Shown here in pieces: positions 1-6,067 of a DNA stretch of 9,754 nucleotides. A program made the position numbers and the translations under genes. The notes under the pieces were generated by a model. The model worked only from the letters and a program-made list of their open reading frames with translations, had not been told where the DNA came from and did not search any database. Source of the stretch: Burkholderiales bacterium (lineage in GTDB: Bacteria > Pseudomonadota > Gammaproteobacteria > Burkholderiales > Burkholderiaceae_C); assembly GCA_011391855.1 (NCBI GenBank), contig JAABPT010000010.1:1-9754 (forward strand), in the 5' to 3' direction. Position 1 is the first letter of the stretch; each line of letters starts with the position of its first letter.

Positions 1-2
1 CA

Positions 3-290
3 CCGGGGCAGCCGGCACGCGTCTTCGCCGCCGACGAAGTGCGCTTCGAACCCGGCCTCCTTTGGCGCAGCCCGCAGACCGCCGCCAGCTACCCGGTGCA
101 GTGGCAGGTATCCACGCCGGCCGGGCGCTGGCAGGTGCGGGCATTGATGGACGAGCAGGAACTGGACAGCCGCGGCAGCACCGGCACGGTGTACTGGGAG
201 GGCCTGAGCGAACTGCTCGATGGCGGCGGCCGGCGCGTCGGCCTGGGGTATCTGGAGATGACGGGCTACGCAGGGGCGCTGCGGCTCTGA
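3..290 (+). CDS. Lipocalin-like (AttH/CrtC-type, 'carotenoid 1,2-hydratase' family) protein, C-terminal part
   Basis: The frame is open from the left edge of the window and ends at TGA 288-290, giving 95 visible residues; the true start lies outside. The visible part carries the typical end of the AttH/CrtC lipocalin-like family: W-R-S-P, Y-P-V-Q-W, a D-E-Q-E-L stretch, Y-W-E-G, and a closing G-Y-L-E-M-T-G-Y motif. Despite the 'hydratase' name, most members are uncharacterised, and in Proteobacteria they often sit beside FtsX/MacB-like ABC permease genes and are thought to act in the cell envelope. No such permease is visible because the upstream region is cut off. The GTG at 39 is in frame but is not a believable start, since homologous-looking sequence already precedes it. 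The gene is convergent with the GGDEF gene, with a tandem repeat between them. The family assignment is by motif recognition; the substrate is unknown. Confidence 0.72.
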   Translation, partial: PGQPARVFAADEVRFEPGLLWRSPQTAASYPVQWQVSTPAGRWQVRALMDEQELDSRGSTGTVYWEGLSELLDGGGRRVGLGYLEMTGYAGALRL

Positions 291-311
291 GGCGTGGCCA
301 CTGTTGCCGCC

Positions 312-427
312 GAACCGCCAAGGCCGCGGCGGCGGCCGCTGAACCATCAAGGCCGCGGCTGCTGCCGCTGAACCATCAGGGCCGCGGCTGCTGCCGCCGA
401 ACCATCAGGGCCGCGGCTGCTGCCGCG
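312..427. repeat. Four tandem copies of a 29-bp GC-rich repeat
   Basis: Units begin with GAACC at 312, 341, 370 and 399, so the period is exactly 29 bp. The last three copies are nearly identical: GAACCATCA, then a purine, then GGCCGCGGCTGCTGCCGC plus one base. The first copy is more diverged, and a partial unit precedes it at about 301-311. Each copy holds GCCGCGGC, itself a palindrome. At 410-417 and 422-429 two such octamers can pair into an 8-bp stem with a 4-base loop. The array fills the gap between two convergent genes, and its fourth copy contains the TGA stop and last codons of the minus-strand GGDEF gene. Because 29 is not a multiple of 3, each added copy would shift frame if it were translated. 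Confidence 0.93.
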
Positions 428-1262
428 GCTTGCGCCGGTCGTCCTGACCCGGACCCGGCAGCCGTTTCAGCCGGGCTTCCACGGGCGCGGCGCGCACGCA
501 GTTGCCGCCGGCCTGCCGCGCCACGGCCAGTGCATCCTGGGCGTCGTCGATCAAGGAGTTCAGGTTCGGGTGCGCCGGACGCAGGTGCGCCACCCCCACG
601 CTGACCGTGATGCGCAGCGGCTGGCCGACGACGATGGCATCCAGGCGCTCGGCGCGCTGCCGGATGCGCTCGGCCACGTCCAGCGCGCCGGTGGCGTCGG
701 CATGCGCCAGGAAGACGGCCATCTGCCCGTCGGCGTAGCGGGTCAGCACGTCGGCACCGCGCAGCGTGGCGGCGGTGTTGCGAAGCAGTTCGGCCAGCAC
801 GGCGTCCGCGGCGGCAGCGCCGCGGCCGTCGCACAGGCGCAGGAAGCGGTCGATGTCGACCAGCAGCAGGGCCGCCCCAGTGCCATAGCGGCGCGCCCGC
901 GCCCATTCGCGTTCGGCCCACTCCAGGAACAGCGTCCGCGACGTCACGGCGCTCACGCCCGCCAGGGCCACCTCCGGGGCAGGCTCGGCTGCGGGCGGGG
1001 CCGGCCGGCCCAGCTTGAGCGCCAGCGCCGCCATCGGCAGCGCTGCCGCCGCCACGCCCAGCACGGCACCCCAGAGCGCCGCCCAGGCCGCGGGTGCGCC
1101 CAGCCCGGCCTGCAGCACCCAGGCGCCGCCAGCCGCCAGCAGCGCCGCGCATAAAACCAGCAGCAGCACGGCCACGCCCAAGGGAAGACGCTTCTCGGCA
1201 GGCGACTGCGGCGGCGCCGGCTCAGCGGCCGGCGGCGGAAGGGGGGAACGAACAGGTGTCAT
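405..1262 (-). CDS. Membrane-anchored degenerate GGDEF-domain protein (probably catalytically inactive, I-site retained)
   Basis: The protein has 285 residues with the start at ATG 1262-1260. Residues 1-25 are Pro/Ala rich; two hydrophobic segments at about 26-50 and 56-84 anchor it in the inner membrane; a GGDEF-family domain spans about 105-258; the tail is basic and Pro/Gln rich. Family landmarks are D-I-D at 136-138, R-Y before the signature and S-V-G-V-A at 221-225. The signature itself (GGDEF or GGEEF in active cyclases) reads A-D-G-Q-M at 177-181, so the residues that bind metal and GTP are lost. An R-x-x-D inhibitory site (R-G-A-D, 168-171) sits exactly five residues before it, the canonical spacing for allosteric c-di-GMP binding. 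I infer a c-di-GMP receptor or a decaying paralogue rather than a cyclase. The last codons and the stop lie in a 29-bp tandem repeat. The frame is open to 1505, but the extra N-terminus is low-complexity and unlike the family. No clear ribosome-binding site precedes the chosen ATG. Confidence 0.82.
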   Translation of the reverse strand: MTPVRSPLPPPAAEPAPPQSPAEKRLPLGVAVLLLVLCAALLAAGGAWVLQAGLGAPAAWAALWGAVLGVAAAALPMAALALKLGRPAPPAAEPAPEVALAGVSAVTSRTLFLEWAEREWARARRYGTGAALLLVDIDRFLRLCDGRGAAAADAVLAELLRNTAATLRGADVLTRYADGQMAVFLAHADATGALDVAERIRQRAERLDAIVVGQPLRITVSVGVAHLRPAHPNLNSLIDDAQDALAVARQAGGNCVRAAPVEARLKRLPGPGQDDRRKPRQQPRP

Positions 1263-1365
1263 CACGACGACATCAGGATTGCTTATTCGACCACATTCGG
1301 CCCCATCTGTAGCGGTATCTGACGCGGCCGAGCGCTCGTCACCCGCAACCGCGGGGGTGCCGACA

Positions 1366-1409
1366 CACGCGCCATGCACGCGCCACGCACGCGCCGTACA
1401 CGCGCCACG
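1366..1409 (+). repeat. Four 11-bp direct repeats (CACGCGCC + 3 nt), helically phased
   Basis: The octamer CACGCGCC occurs at 1366-1373, 1377-1384, 1388-1395 and 1399-1406, each followed by a variable triplet (ATG, ACG, GTA, ACG). The period is exactly 11 bp, close to one helical turn, so all copies face the same side of the DNA. They lie about 110 bp upstream of the ABC exporter start and about 105 bp upstream of the divergent GGDEF start. This is the layout of an iteron-like or multi-site regulator binding array. No regulator can be named. The alternative is a microsatellite-like expansion without function. Confidence 0.8.
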
Positions 1410-1504
1410 ACACCGCCCGGCTGACCCGACCGGGTCTTGGGCGGGCCGCGGCCAGCCGTCAGCGGCCGGCCACCCCACTGCCGGCTGCCGCGCAAGCCGC
1501 CGCA

Positions 1505-1510
1505 TAGACT
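1505..1510 (+). promoter_or_regulatory. Candidate -10 box of the ABC exporter, leaderless layout
   Basis: TAGACT matches TATAAT at four of six positions and ends 7 nt before the ATG at 1518. Transcription would then begin at or within a base or two of the start codon. No Shine-Dalgarno sequence is visible before the ATG, which fits a leaderless message. No recognisable -35 box lies about 17 bp upstream, so the call is tentative. Confidence 0.4.
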
Positions 1511-1517
1511 CTGCGCC

Positions 1518-3314
1518 ATGTCCGAGGTTCCCACACGCGCCGCGGCGGCTTCACCGCGCTCACTCTCCGGCCTGCTGCCCTTCATCCGCCCTTACCGCGG
1601 CCGCGTCGCGCTGGCGCTGGTCTTCCTGGTGATGGCGGCCGTCAGCACGCTGGCCTTCCCGGTGGCGCTGAAGATCCTCATCGACCAGGGCCTGGTGGAA
1701 ACCGACCCCGGCGAACGGCTGATGGCGCTGCGCGGGTATTTCCTGGCCTTGTTCGGCGTAGCCGCGGCGCTGGGGGCGTTCTCGGCGGCGCGCTTCTATA
1801 TGGTCAGCTGGCTGGGCGAGCGCATCACCGCCGACCTGCGCAATGCGGTCTACGCCCACGTTCTGCGGCAGAGCCCGGAATTCTTCGAGAGCACCAAGAC
1901 CGGCGAGGTGCTGTCGCGCCTGACCACCGACACCACGCTGGTGCAGACGGTGGTCGGTTCGTCGCTCAGCATGGGCTTGCGCAACACGGTGATGGGCATC
2001 GGCGCGCTGATCGCGCTCGTCGTCACCAACCCCTGGGTCATGACGCAGGTGCTCGGCGTGCTGGTGCTGGTGGTGCTGCCCAGCATCTATTTCGGCCGCC
2101 GCGTGCGCCGCCTCTCACGCGCCAGCCAGGACCGCGTGGCCGATTCCAGCGCCATCGCCGCCGAGGTGCTGGGCGAGATTCCGGTGGTGCAGAGTTATGT
2201 GCAGGAAGCACGCGAGACCGCGCGCTTCGACCGCAGCACCGAAGAAGCCTTCGAGACCGCACGCAAGCGCAGCCGCGTGAGAGCGTTACTGGTGGCCTTC
2301 ATGATTACCGCCACCTTCGGCACCCTGCTTTGGGGGCTGTACCAGGGCACGCAGGCGGTGCTGGCCGGCACCACCAGCGCCGGCCACCTGGGGCAGACGG
2401 TGGTTTTCGTCATCATCTTCGTGGGCGCGGTGGCGGTGCTGAGCGAGGTCTACGGCGACCTGCTGCGCGCCGCCGGCGCCACCGAGCGTTTGATGGAACT
2501 GCTGGCCGCGCGCTCGCCGGTGGTCGACCCGGCCGCGCCGGTGCCGCTGCCGCCCACGCGCGGCGGCTCGGCGGTGAGCTTCGAACATGTCGGCTTCCAT
2601 TACCCGTCGCGGCCGAAACAGCACGCGCTGGCCGACTTCACGCTGCACATCCGGCCCGGCGAAACCGTGGCGCTGGTGGGCCCCAGCGGCGCGGGCAAGA
2701 GCACGGTGTTCCAGTTGCTGCTGCGTTTCTACGACGCGCAGACCGGCACCGTGCGCATCGACGGCGTGCCGGTGCGCGAAGCCGCGCTGGCCGCGCTGCG
2801 CGACCGCGTGGGCATCGTGCCGCAGGACAGCACGGTGTTTTCCACCAGCGCGCTGGAAAATATCCGCTACGGCCGCCCCACGGCCAGCGACGAGGAGGTC
2901 ATCGCCGCCGCGCGCGCCGCCTATGCGCACGAGTTCATCACTGCACTGCCCGAGGGCTACGCCACCTACCTGGGCGAACGCGGCGTGCGGCTGTCGGGCG
3001 GCCAGCGCCAGCGCATCAGCATCGCCCGCGCCATGCTCAAGAATCCGCCGCTCTTGCTGCTGGACGAGGCCACCAGTGCGCTCGACGCCGAAAGCGAACG
3101 TGTGGTGCAAGCCGCGCTGGAGGCAGCTTTTGCCCACCGCACGACGCTGGTCATCGCACACCGTCTGGCCACGGTGCTGAAGGCCGACCGCATCGTCGTC
3201 ATGGAGGCGGGCCGCATCGTCGACATCGGCACCCACGACGAACTGGTGGCGCGCGGCGGTCTCTACGCGCGATTGGCGGCGATGCAGTTCGACCTGGAGC
3301 CGGCGGCGGCGTGA
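1518..3314 (+). CDS. MsbA-like ABC exporter (fused transmembrane and ATPase domains)
   Basis: A 598-residue half-transporter that should work as a homodimer in the inner membrane, exporting a lipid, drug or peptide; the substrate cannot be told from sequence. An exporter-type membrane domain with about six hydrophobic segments covers residues 20-325, including the coupling region E-F-F-E...T-G-E-V-L-S-R-L-T-T-D. The nucleotide-binding domain (about 350-590) is complete: Walker A G-P-S-G-A-G-K-S-T at 388-396, Q-loop Gln436, signature L-S-G-G-Q at 492-496, Walker B L-L-L-L-D-E at 512-517, D-loop S-A-L-D at 520-523 and switch His548. Every catalytic residue is present, so it should be active. 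Length fits the MsbA/MdlB group (about 580-600). I chose ATG 1518 rather than the frame's first start at 1437 because the 27 extra residues are low-complexity and overlap the probable promoter. It is divergent from the GGDEF gene; the 118-bp gap to the next gene suggests its own transcript. Confidence 0.93.
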   Translation: MSEVPTRAAAASPRSLSGLLPFIRPYRGRVALALVFLVMAAVSTLAFPVALKILIDQGLVETDPGERLMALRGYFLALFGVAAALGAFSAARFYMVSWLGERITADLRNAVYAHVLRQSPEFFESTKTGEVLSRLTTDTTLVQTVVGSSLSMGLRNTVMGIGALIALVVTNPWVMTQVLGVLVLVVLPSIYFGRRVRRLSRASQDRVADSSAIAAEVLGEIPVVQSYVQEARETARFDRSTEEAFETARKRSRVRALLVAFMITATFGTLLWGLYQGTQAVLAGTTSAGHLGQTVVFVIIFVGAVAVLSEVYGDLLRAAGATERLMELLAARSPVVDPAAPVPLPPTRGGSAVSFEHVGFHYPSRPKQHALADFTLHIRPGETVALVGPSGAGKSTVFQLLLRFYDAQTGTVRIDGVPVREAALAALRDRVGIVPQDSTVFSTSALENIRYGRPTASDEEVIAAARAAYAHEFITALPEGYATYLGERGVRLSGGQRQRISIARAMLKNPPLLLLDEATSALDAESERVVQAALEAAFAHRTTLVIAHRLATVLKADRIVVMEAGRIVDIGTHDELVARGGLYARLAAMQFDLEPAAA

Positions 3315-3328
3315 AAGTCGGTCGGCGC

Positions 3329-3346
3329 TGTCGGACATGTCCGACA
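3329..3346. promoter_or_regulatory. Perfect 18-bp palindrome, likely operator
   Basis: TGTCGGACATGTCCGACA equals its own reverse complement. It lies 15 bp after the ABC exporter stop and 87 bp before the OmpA-lipoprotein start. A related half-site, TGTCCGA, recurs at 3361-3367. No T-tract follows, so a dimeric-regulator operator for the lipoprotein gene seems more likely than an intrinsic terminator, though a 7-bp stem with a CATG loop could form in RNA. Confidence 0.65.
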
Positions 3347-3397
3347 ACGGATGCCGAGGCTGTCCGATGTTCGCGGCAGCCCAGCGGAGCCACAGTG

Positions 3398-3403
3398 CAT
3401 AAA
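3398..3403 (+). promoter_or_regulatory. Possible -10 box for the OmpA-family lipoprotein
   Basis: CATAAA lies 29 nt before the start codon in a short AT-richer patch of an otherwise GC-rich gap. It shares four bases with TATAAT. No good -35 box is visible at the usual distance, so this is a weak candidate only. Confidence 0.25.
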
Positions 3404-3432
3404 CCAGATTCTTCACCCTGATCGGACCTGCC

Positions 3433-4122
3433 ATGAGCCTGCACACCCCAACGACCGCCGTCATTCCCGAAGCCCTTCGCCGCAACCGCCACTGGACCTT
3501 GGGCATCGTCCTCACCAGCGTGCTGGCCCTGGGCGCCTGCGAGAGCATGAGCGAACGCCAGAAGGGTACGGCCACCGGCGCCGGTGTCGGTGCCGTCGCC
3601 GGCGCCGTCATCGGCAGTGCCACCGGTGGCAGTGCAGGCACCAGCGCCGCCATCGGTGGCGTGGTGGGCGCCATTGCCGGCAACCTGTGGTCCAAGAATA
3701 TGGAGGACAAGCGCAAGGCGATGGAGACCGCCACCGCCGGCACCGGCATCGAGGTCGCGCGCACGCAGGACAACCAGCTCAAGGTCAACGTGCCCAGCGA
3801 CTTCTCGTTCGACGTTGGCCGCTCCGACATCAAGCCCGTCATGCGGCCGGTGCTCGACCAGTTCGCGCAGGGCCTGGACCCCAAGATGCGCGTGCGCATC
3901 ATCGGCCACACCGACAGCACCGGCGGCGACGCCATCAACGACCCGCTGTCGGTGCAGCGCGCCACGAGCGTGCGCAACTACCTCGCCGACCGCGGTGTCA
4001 GCACCTCGCGCACCGAGGCGCTGGGCCGTGGTTCGCACGAGCCGGTGGCCGACAACGCCAGCGAGGCCGGCCGGGCCATGAACCGCCGCGTCGAGATCTA
4101 CCTGAGCGAACCGGCGGCCTGA
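3433..4122 (+). CDS. OmpA-family peptidoglycan-binding lipoprotein with glycine zipper (YiaD-like)
   Basis: A 229-residue envelope protein. A positively charged N-region (R-R-N-R, 16-19) and a hydrophobic core (about 21-35) end in lipobox L-G-A-C, with lipidated Cys36; Glu at +2 favours the outer membrane rather than inner-membrane retention. Residues 45-84 form a Gly/Ala-rich glycine zipper (repeated G-A-G-V-G-A-V-A-G-A type), which tends to associate with membranes. The OmpA C-terminal domain (about 120-226) has F-S-F-D-V-G near its start, G-H-T-D-S-T-G at 158-164, and N-R-R-V-E-I at 217-222; Asp161 and the Arg pair are the residues that bind diaminopimelate in peptidoglycan. It probably tethers outer membrane to cell wall. 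The N-region before the core is long (about 20 residues) but no better start is visible. It stands alone: 118 bp upstream gap with a palindrome, hairpin downstream. Architecture matches E. coli YiaD, but orthology is not shown. Confidence 0.92.
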   Translation: MSLHTPTTAVIPEALRRNRHWTLGIVLTSVLALGACESMSERQKGTATGAGVGAVAGAVIGSATGGSAGTSAAIGGVVGAIAGNLWSKNMEDKRKAMETATAGTGIEVARTQDNQLKVNVPSDFSFDVGRSDIKPVMRPVLDQFAQGLDPKMRVRIIGHTDSTGGDAINDPLSVQRATSVRNYLADRGVSTSRTEALGRGSHEPVADNASEAGRAMNRRVEIYLSEPAA

Positions 4123-4132
4123 ACCGCCCCAG

Positions 4133-4154
4133 GCGGGCGGGGCAACCTGCCCGC
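4133..4154 (+). terminator. 9-bp GC hairpin with GCAA loop after the OmpA-lipoprotein gene
   Basis: Bases 4133-4141 (GCGGGCGGG) pair with 4146-4154 (CCTGCCCGC) through eight Watson-Crick pairs and one G-U, closing a GCAA loop of the stable GNRA class. It begins 10 nt after the lipoprotein stop and ends 36 nt before thyA. No U-tract follows, so it is not a classical intrinsic terminator. It may still pause polymerase or protect the 3' end of the upstream message. Confidence 0.5.
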
Positions 4155-4172
4155 GCCGAGGGCCGGGACGCG

Positions 4173-4187
4173 GCCGGATAATCCGGC
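4173..4187. promoter_or_regulatory. 15-bp palindrome spanning the thyA -10 box
   Basis: GCCGGA and TCCGGC are perfect inverted repeats around a TAA centre. The GATAAT -10-like hexamer (4177-4182) lies inside it, and the right arm ends 3 nt before the thyA ATG. A protein bound here would block the promoter directly. It may equally be a chance product of GC-rich sequence. Confidence 0.4.
4177..4182 (+). promoter_or_regulatory. Candidate -10 box of thyA, leaderless layout
   Basis: GATAAT matches TATAAT at five of six positions and ends 8 nt before ATG 4191. There is no Shine-Dalgarno sequence between it and the start, so transcription would begin at or beside the A of ATG. No clear -35 box is seen. 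Confidence 0.45.
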
Positions 4188-4190
4188 TGC

Positions 4191-4997
4191 ATGAATTCGA
4201 TTCCGACGCCCTATGAAGACATGATGCGCCACGTGGCCACGCACGGCGTGGCCAAGGCCGATCGCACCGGCACCGGCACGAAGAGCGTCTTCGGCCACCA
4301 GATGCGCTTCGACCTGCGCGCGGGCTTCCCGCTCGTCACCACCAAGAAGGTGCACTTCAAGAGCATTGCGCTGGAGCTGCTGTGGTTTCTGCGCGGCGAC
4401 AGCAACGTACGCTGGCTGCAGGAACGCGGCGTGACGATCTGGAACGAATGGGCGCGCGAAGACGGCGACCTGGGGCCGGTCTACGGCGTGCAGTGGCGCA
4501 ACTGGCCCACGCCCGACGGCGGCCACGTCGATCAGATCGCGCAGGTGGTGCAGCAACTGCGCACCAATCCCGACTCGCGCCGCATCGTCGTCAGCGCCTG
4601 GAACGTGGCCGAGCTCTCCAAGATGGCGCTGTTGCCCTGCCACGCATTCTTCCAGTTCTACGTCGCCGAGAAACGGCTGAGCTGCCAGCTCTACCAGCGC
4701 AGCGCCGATATCTTCCTGGGCGTGCCCTTCAATATCGCCAGCTACGCGCTGCTCACCCACATGCTGGCGCAGCAGTGCGACCTGGAAGTGGGCGACTTCA
4801 TCTGGACCGGCGGCGACTGCCACATCTACGACAACCACGCCGAGCAGGTGGCGCTGCAGCTGTCGCGCGAGGCGCGGCCTTACCCCAGCTTGGTCATCAA
4901 GCGCCGTCCGCCTTCCATCTTCGACTACGAGTTCGACGACTTCGACGTGCAGGGCTACGACCCGCACCCCGCCATCAAGGCACCGGTGGCCGTTTGA
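4191..4997 (+). CDS. thyA: Thymidylate synthase
   Basis: Converts dUMP and 5,10-methylene-tetrahydrofolate to dTMP and dihydrofolate in the cytoplasm, the de novo source of thymine for DNA. The 268 residues are close to E. coli ThyA (264). The catalytic nucleophile is Cys150 within L-L-P-C-H-A-F-F-Q-F-Y-V. Phosphate-binding arginines are Arg25 (D-R-T-G-T-G), the Arg130-Arg131 pair (D-S-R-R) and Arg169 (Q-R-S-A-D); Asn181 and the His211/Tyr213 pair (C-H-I-Y-D-N-H) contact the dUMP base and sugar. All expected residues are present, so it should be active. The start at 4191 gives the family N-terminus, with Y-E-D-M-M-R following closely. It lacks a Shine-Dalgarno sequence and has a -10-like box 8 nt upstream. 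The stop overlaps the probable TTG start of a permease gene. In many bacteria folA (dihydrofolate reductase) is a neighbour; it is not seen in this window. Confidence 0.98.
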   Translation: MNSIPTPYEDMMRHVATHGVAKADRTGTGTKSVFGHQMRFDLRAGFPLVTTKKVHFKSIALELLWFLRGDSNVRWLQERGVTIWNEWAREDGDLGPVYGVQWRNWPTPDGGHVDQIAQVVQQLRTNPDSRRIVVSAWNVAELSKMALLPCHAFFQFYVAEKRLSCQLYQRSADIFLGVPFNIASYALLTHMLAQQCDLEVGDFIWTGGDCHIYDNHAEQVALQLSREARPYPSLVIKRRPPSIFDYEFDDFDVQGYDPHPAIKAPVAV

Positions 4998-5881
4998 TCG
5001 CCACGCGCGCGCAACTCGTCGCGCTGGTGGCCCTGACGCTGGTCTGGGGGCTGAACTGGCCGTTGATGAAATTCTCGCTGCGCGAGTTGAGCCCGCTGTA
5101 TTTCCGCGCCGTCACCATGACCGGCGGCGCGCTCATGCTGCTGGCCTGGTACCGGCTGCGCGGCATTTCGATGCGGCTGCCGCGCGAAACCATCTGGCCG
5201 GTGGTGCTGCTGGCGCTGCCCAATATCTTCGGCTGGCACCTGTTCTCGATCCTCGGCGTGCAGGAACTGGCCTCGGGCCGCGCCGCCACGCTGGGTTTCA
5301 CGATGCCGATCTGGACCGTGCTGCTGGCCGCGCTGTTCTTCGGCCAGGGCCTCACGCGCCGCGCCATGATCGGCATGACCTGCGCCGGCGCGGCGGTGGC
5401 GCTGCTGGTGGCGCACGAGGTCACCGCCCTGGCCGGCCGGCCGCTGGGCGTGCTGTGGATGCAGCTGGCGGCCGTCTCGTGGGCATTGGGCACGATCCTG
5501 ATGCGCCGCAGCACGCTGAAGCTGCCCACCGAGGCCATCACGGTGTGGATGATGTTGTTGTCGAGCGTCGCTTTCTGGATCGTCGCCGCGACCTTGGAAG
5601 CCACGCCCACCTGGCAGTTCAGCGCGCCGATGTGGGCCGCGCTGGCCTGGGGCGCGGCGGTGAACTACGGCGTGGCGCAAGTCATCTGGTTCGGCCTGGC
5701 GCGCGCGCTGCCGCCGCAGGCCAGCACCTTTGCCATCATGGCGGTGCCGCTGGTGGGCACGCTGTCGGCGGCCTTCATCGTGGGCGAGGTGCCCGGGTTG
5801 CTGGACTTCATCGCCGCCGGTTTCATCATGCTGGCCATCGCCAGCGCGCTGCTGCCGAAGCGGCCGGGTGGGCAAACCTGA
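4994..5881 (+). CDS. DMT-superfamily (EamA) permease
   Basis: An inner-membrane protein of 295 residues with two tandem EamA repeats, about 5-143 and 150-288, for ten predicted hydrophobic segments in all. Family hallmarks are the V-W-G-L-N-W-P-L-M-K opening (17-26), F-R-A-V-T early in the first half, and P-L-V-G-T-L-S-A...G-E-V near the end of the second (252-265). EamA proteins export amino acids, metabolites or drugs; the substrate cannot be predicted here. The preferred start is TTG 4994, which overlaps the thyA TGA as TTGA and so suggests translational coupling; it gives the normal short cytoplasmic lead before helix 1. The next Met (residue 25) falls at the end of that helix and is too late. 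Upstream in-frame sequence is the shadow of thyA. A hairpin without a T-tract follows at 5919-5952. Confidence 0.9.
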   Translation: MIATRAQLVALVALTLVWGLNWPLMKFSLRELSPLYFRAVTMTGGALMLLAWYRLRGISMRLPRETIWPVVLLALPNIFGWHLFSILGVQELASGRAATLGFTMPIWTVLLAALFFGQGLTRRAMIGMTCAGAAVALLVAHEVTALAGRPLGVLWMQLAAVSWALGTILMRRSTLKLPTEAITVWMMLLSSVAFWIVAATLEATPTWQFSAPMWAALAWGAAVNYGVAQVIWFGLARALPPQASTFAIMAVPLVGTLSAAFIVGEVPGLLDFIAAGFIMLAIASALLPKRPGGQT

Positions 5882-5918
5882 GACCCGGCCCGGCCCAACC
5901 ACTTCTCCGGGCGAAGGG

Positions 5919-5952
5919 GGCCGCCCGCTGAAAACCAGTTCGAAGGGCGGCC
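5919..5952 (+). terminator. Inverted repeat downstream of the EamA gene, terminator-like
   Basis: GGCCGCCC (5919-5926) and GGGCGGCC (5945-5952) are perfect inverted repeats separated by 18 nt. They lie about 40 bp after the permease stop and before the chromate operon, where a transcription end is expected. No U-tract follows, so Rho-independent termination is doubtful. Confidence 0.4.
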
Positions 5953-6067
5953 TGGCATAGCACCTGACCTGCGCGTGGCTTCCGCCAAGATCAGCGGCAA
6001 GGCAGGGAGCACAAGTGGGCGTCCGGCGACGACAGCAGGCGAGCGGCGCATTCAACGACGACCTTTC

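Larger units (their letters stand above)
1263..1517. other. Divergent intergenic region between the GGDEF gene and the ABC exporter
   Basis: About 255 bp separate two divergently oriented starts, so promoters for both genes should lie here. The part next to the GGDEF gene (about 1270-1320) is the least GC-rich, as expected for a promoter, but no convincing -35/-10 pair stands out for the minus strand. The middle holds the phased 11-bp repeats (1366-1409). The exporter end carries a -10-like box at 1505-1510. Long open frames cross the region on both strands, but their translations are Arg/Ala/Pro-rich low-complexity sequence typical of random GC-rich DNA. Confidence 0.6.

Noticed and set aside
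312..427. 29-bp repeat array as a CRISPR
   Set aside because: The units are contiguous with no spacers, and 29-bp length alone is not enough; it is a simple tandem repeat.
376..1152. 258-residue minus-strand frame overlapping the GGDEF gene
   Set aside because: Gly/Arg/Ala-rich alternative frame; the other minus-strand frame carries the DID, RxxD and SVGVA landmarks of a GGDEF domain.
1263..1505. 81-residue N-terminal extension of the GGDEF protein
   Set aside because: Low-complexity sequence encoded by the repeat-bearing promoter region; the ATG at 1262 gives a normal membrane-anchor N-terminus.
1437..1517. Upstream start for the ABC exporter
   Set aside because: The 27 extra residues are Pro/Arg-rich, unlike the family, and overlap the likely promoter; ATG 1518 gives the normal length.
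2286..3977. 563-residue open frame on the minus strand
   Set aside because: It is antisense to the ABC ATPase domain and the OmpA-type lipoprotein and shows no recognisable domain.
4098..4967. 289-residue minus-strand frame opposite thyA
   Set aside because: Shadow of thymidylate synthase; composition is His/Val/Ala-biased and no motif is visible.
4133..5952. The two GC hairpins as classical Rho-independent terminators
   Set aside because: Neither is followed by a U-tract; they are listed only as terminator-like structures with modest confidence.
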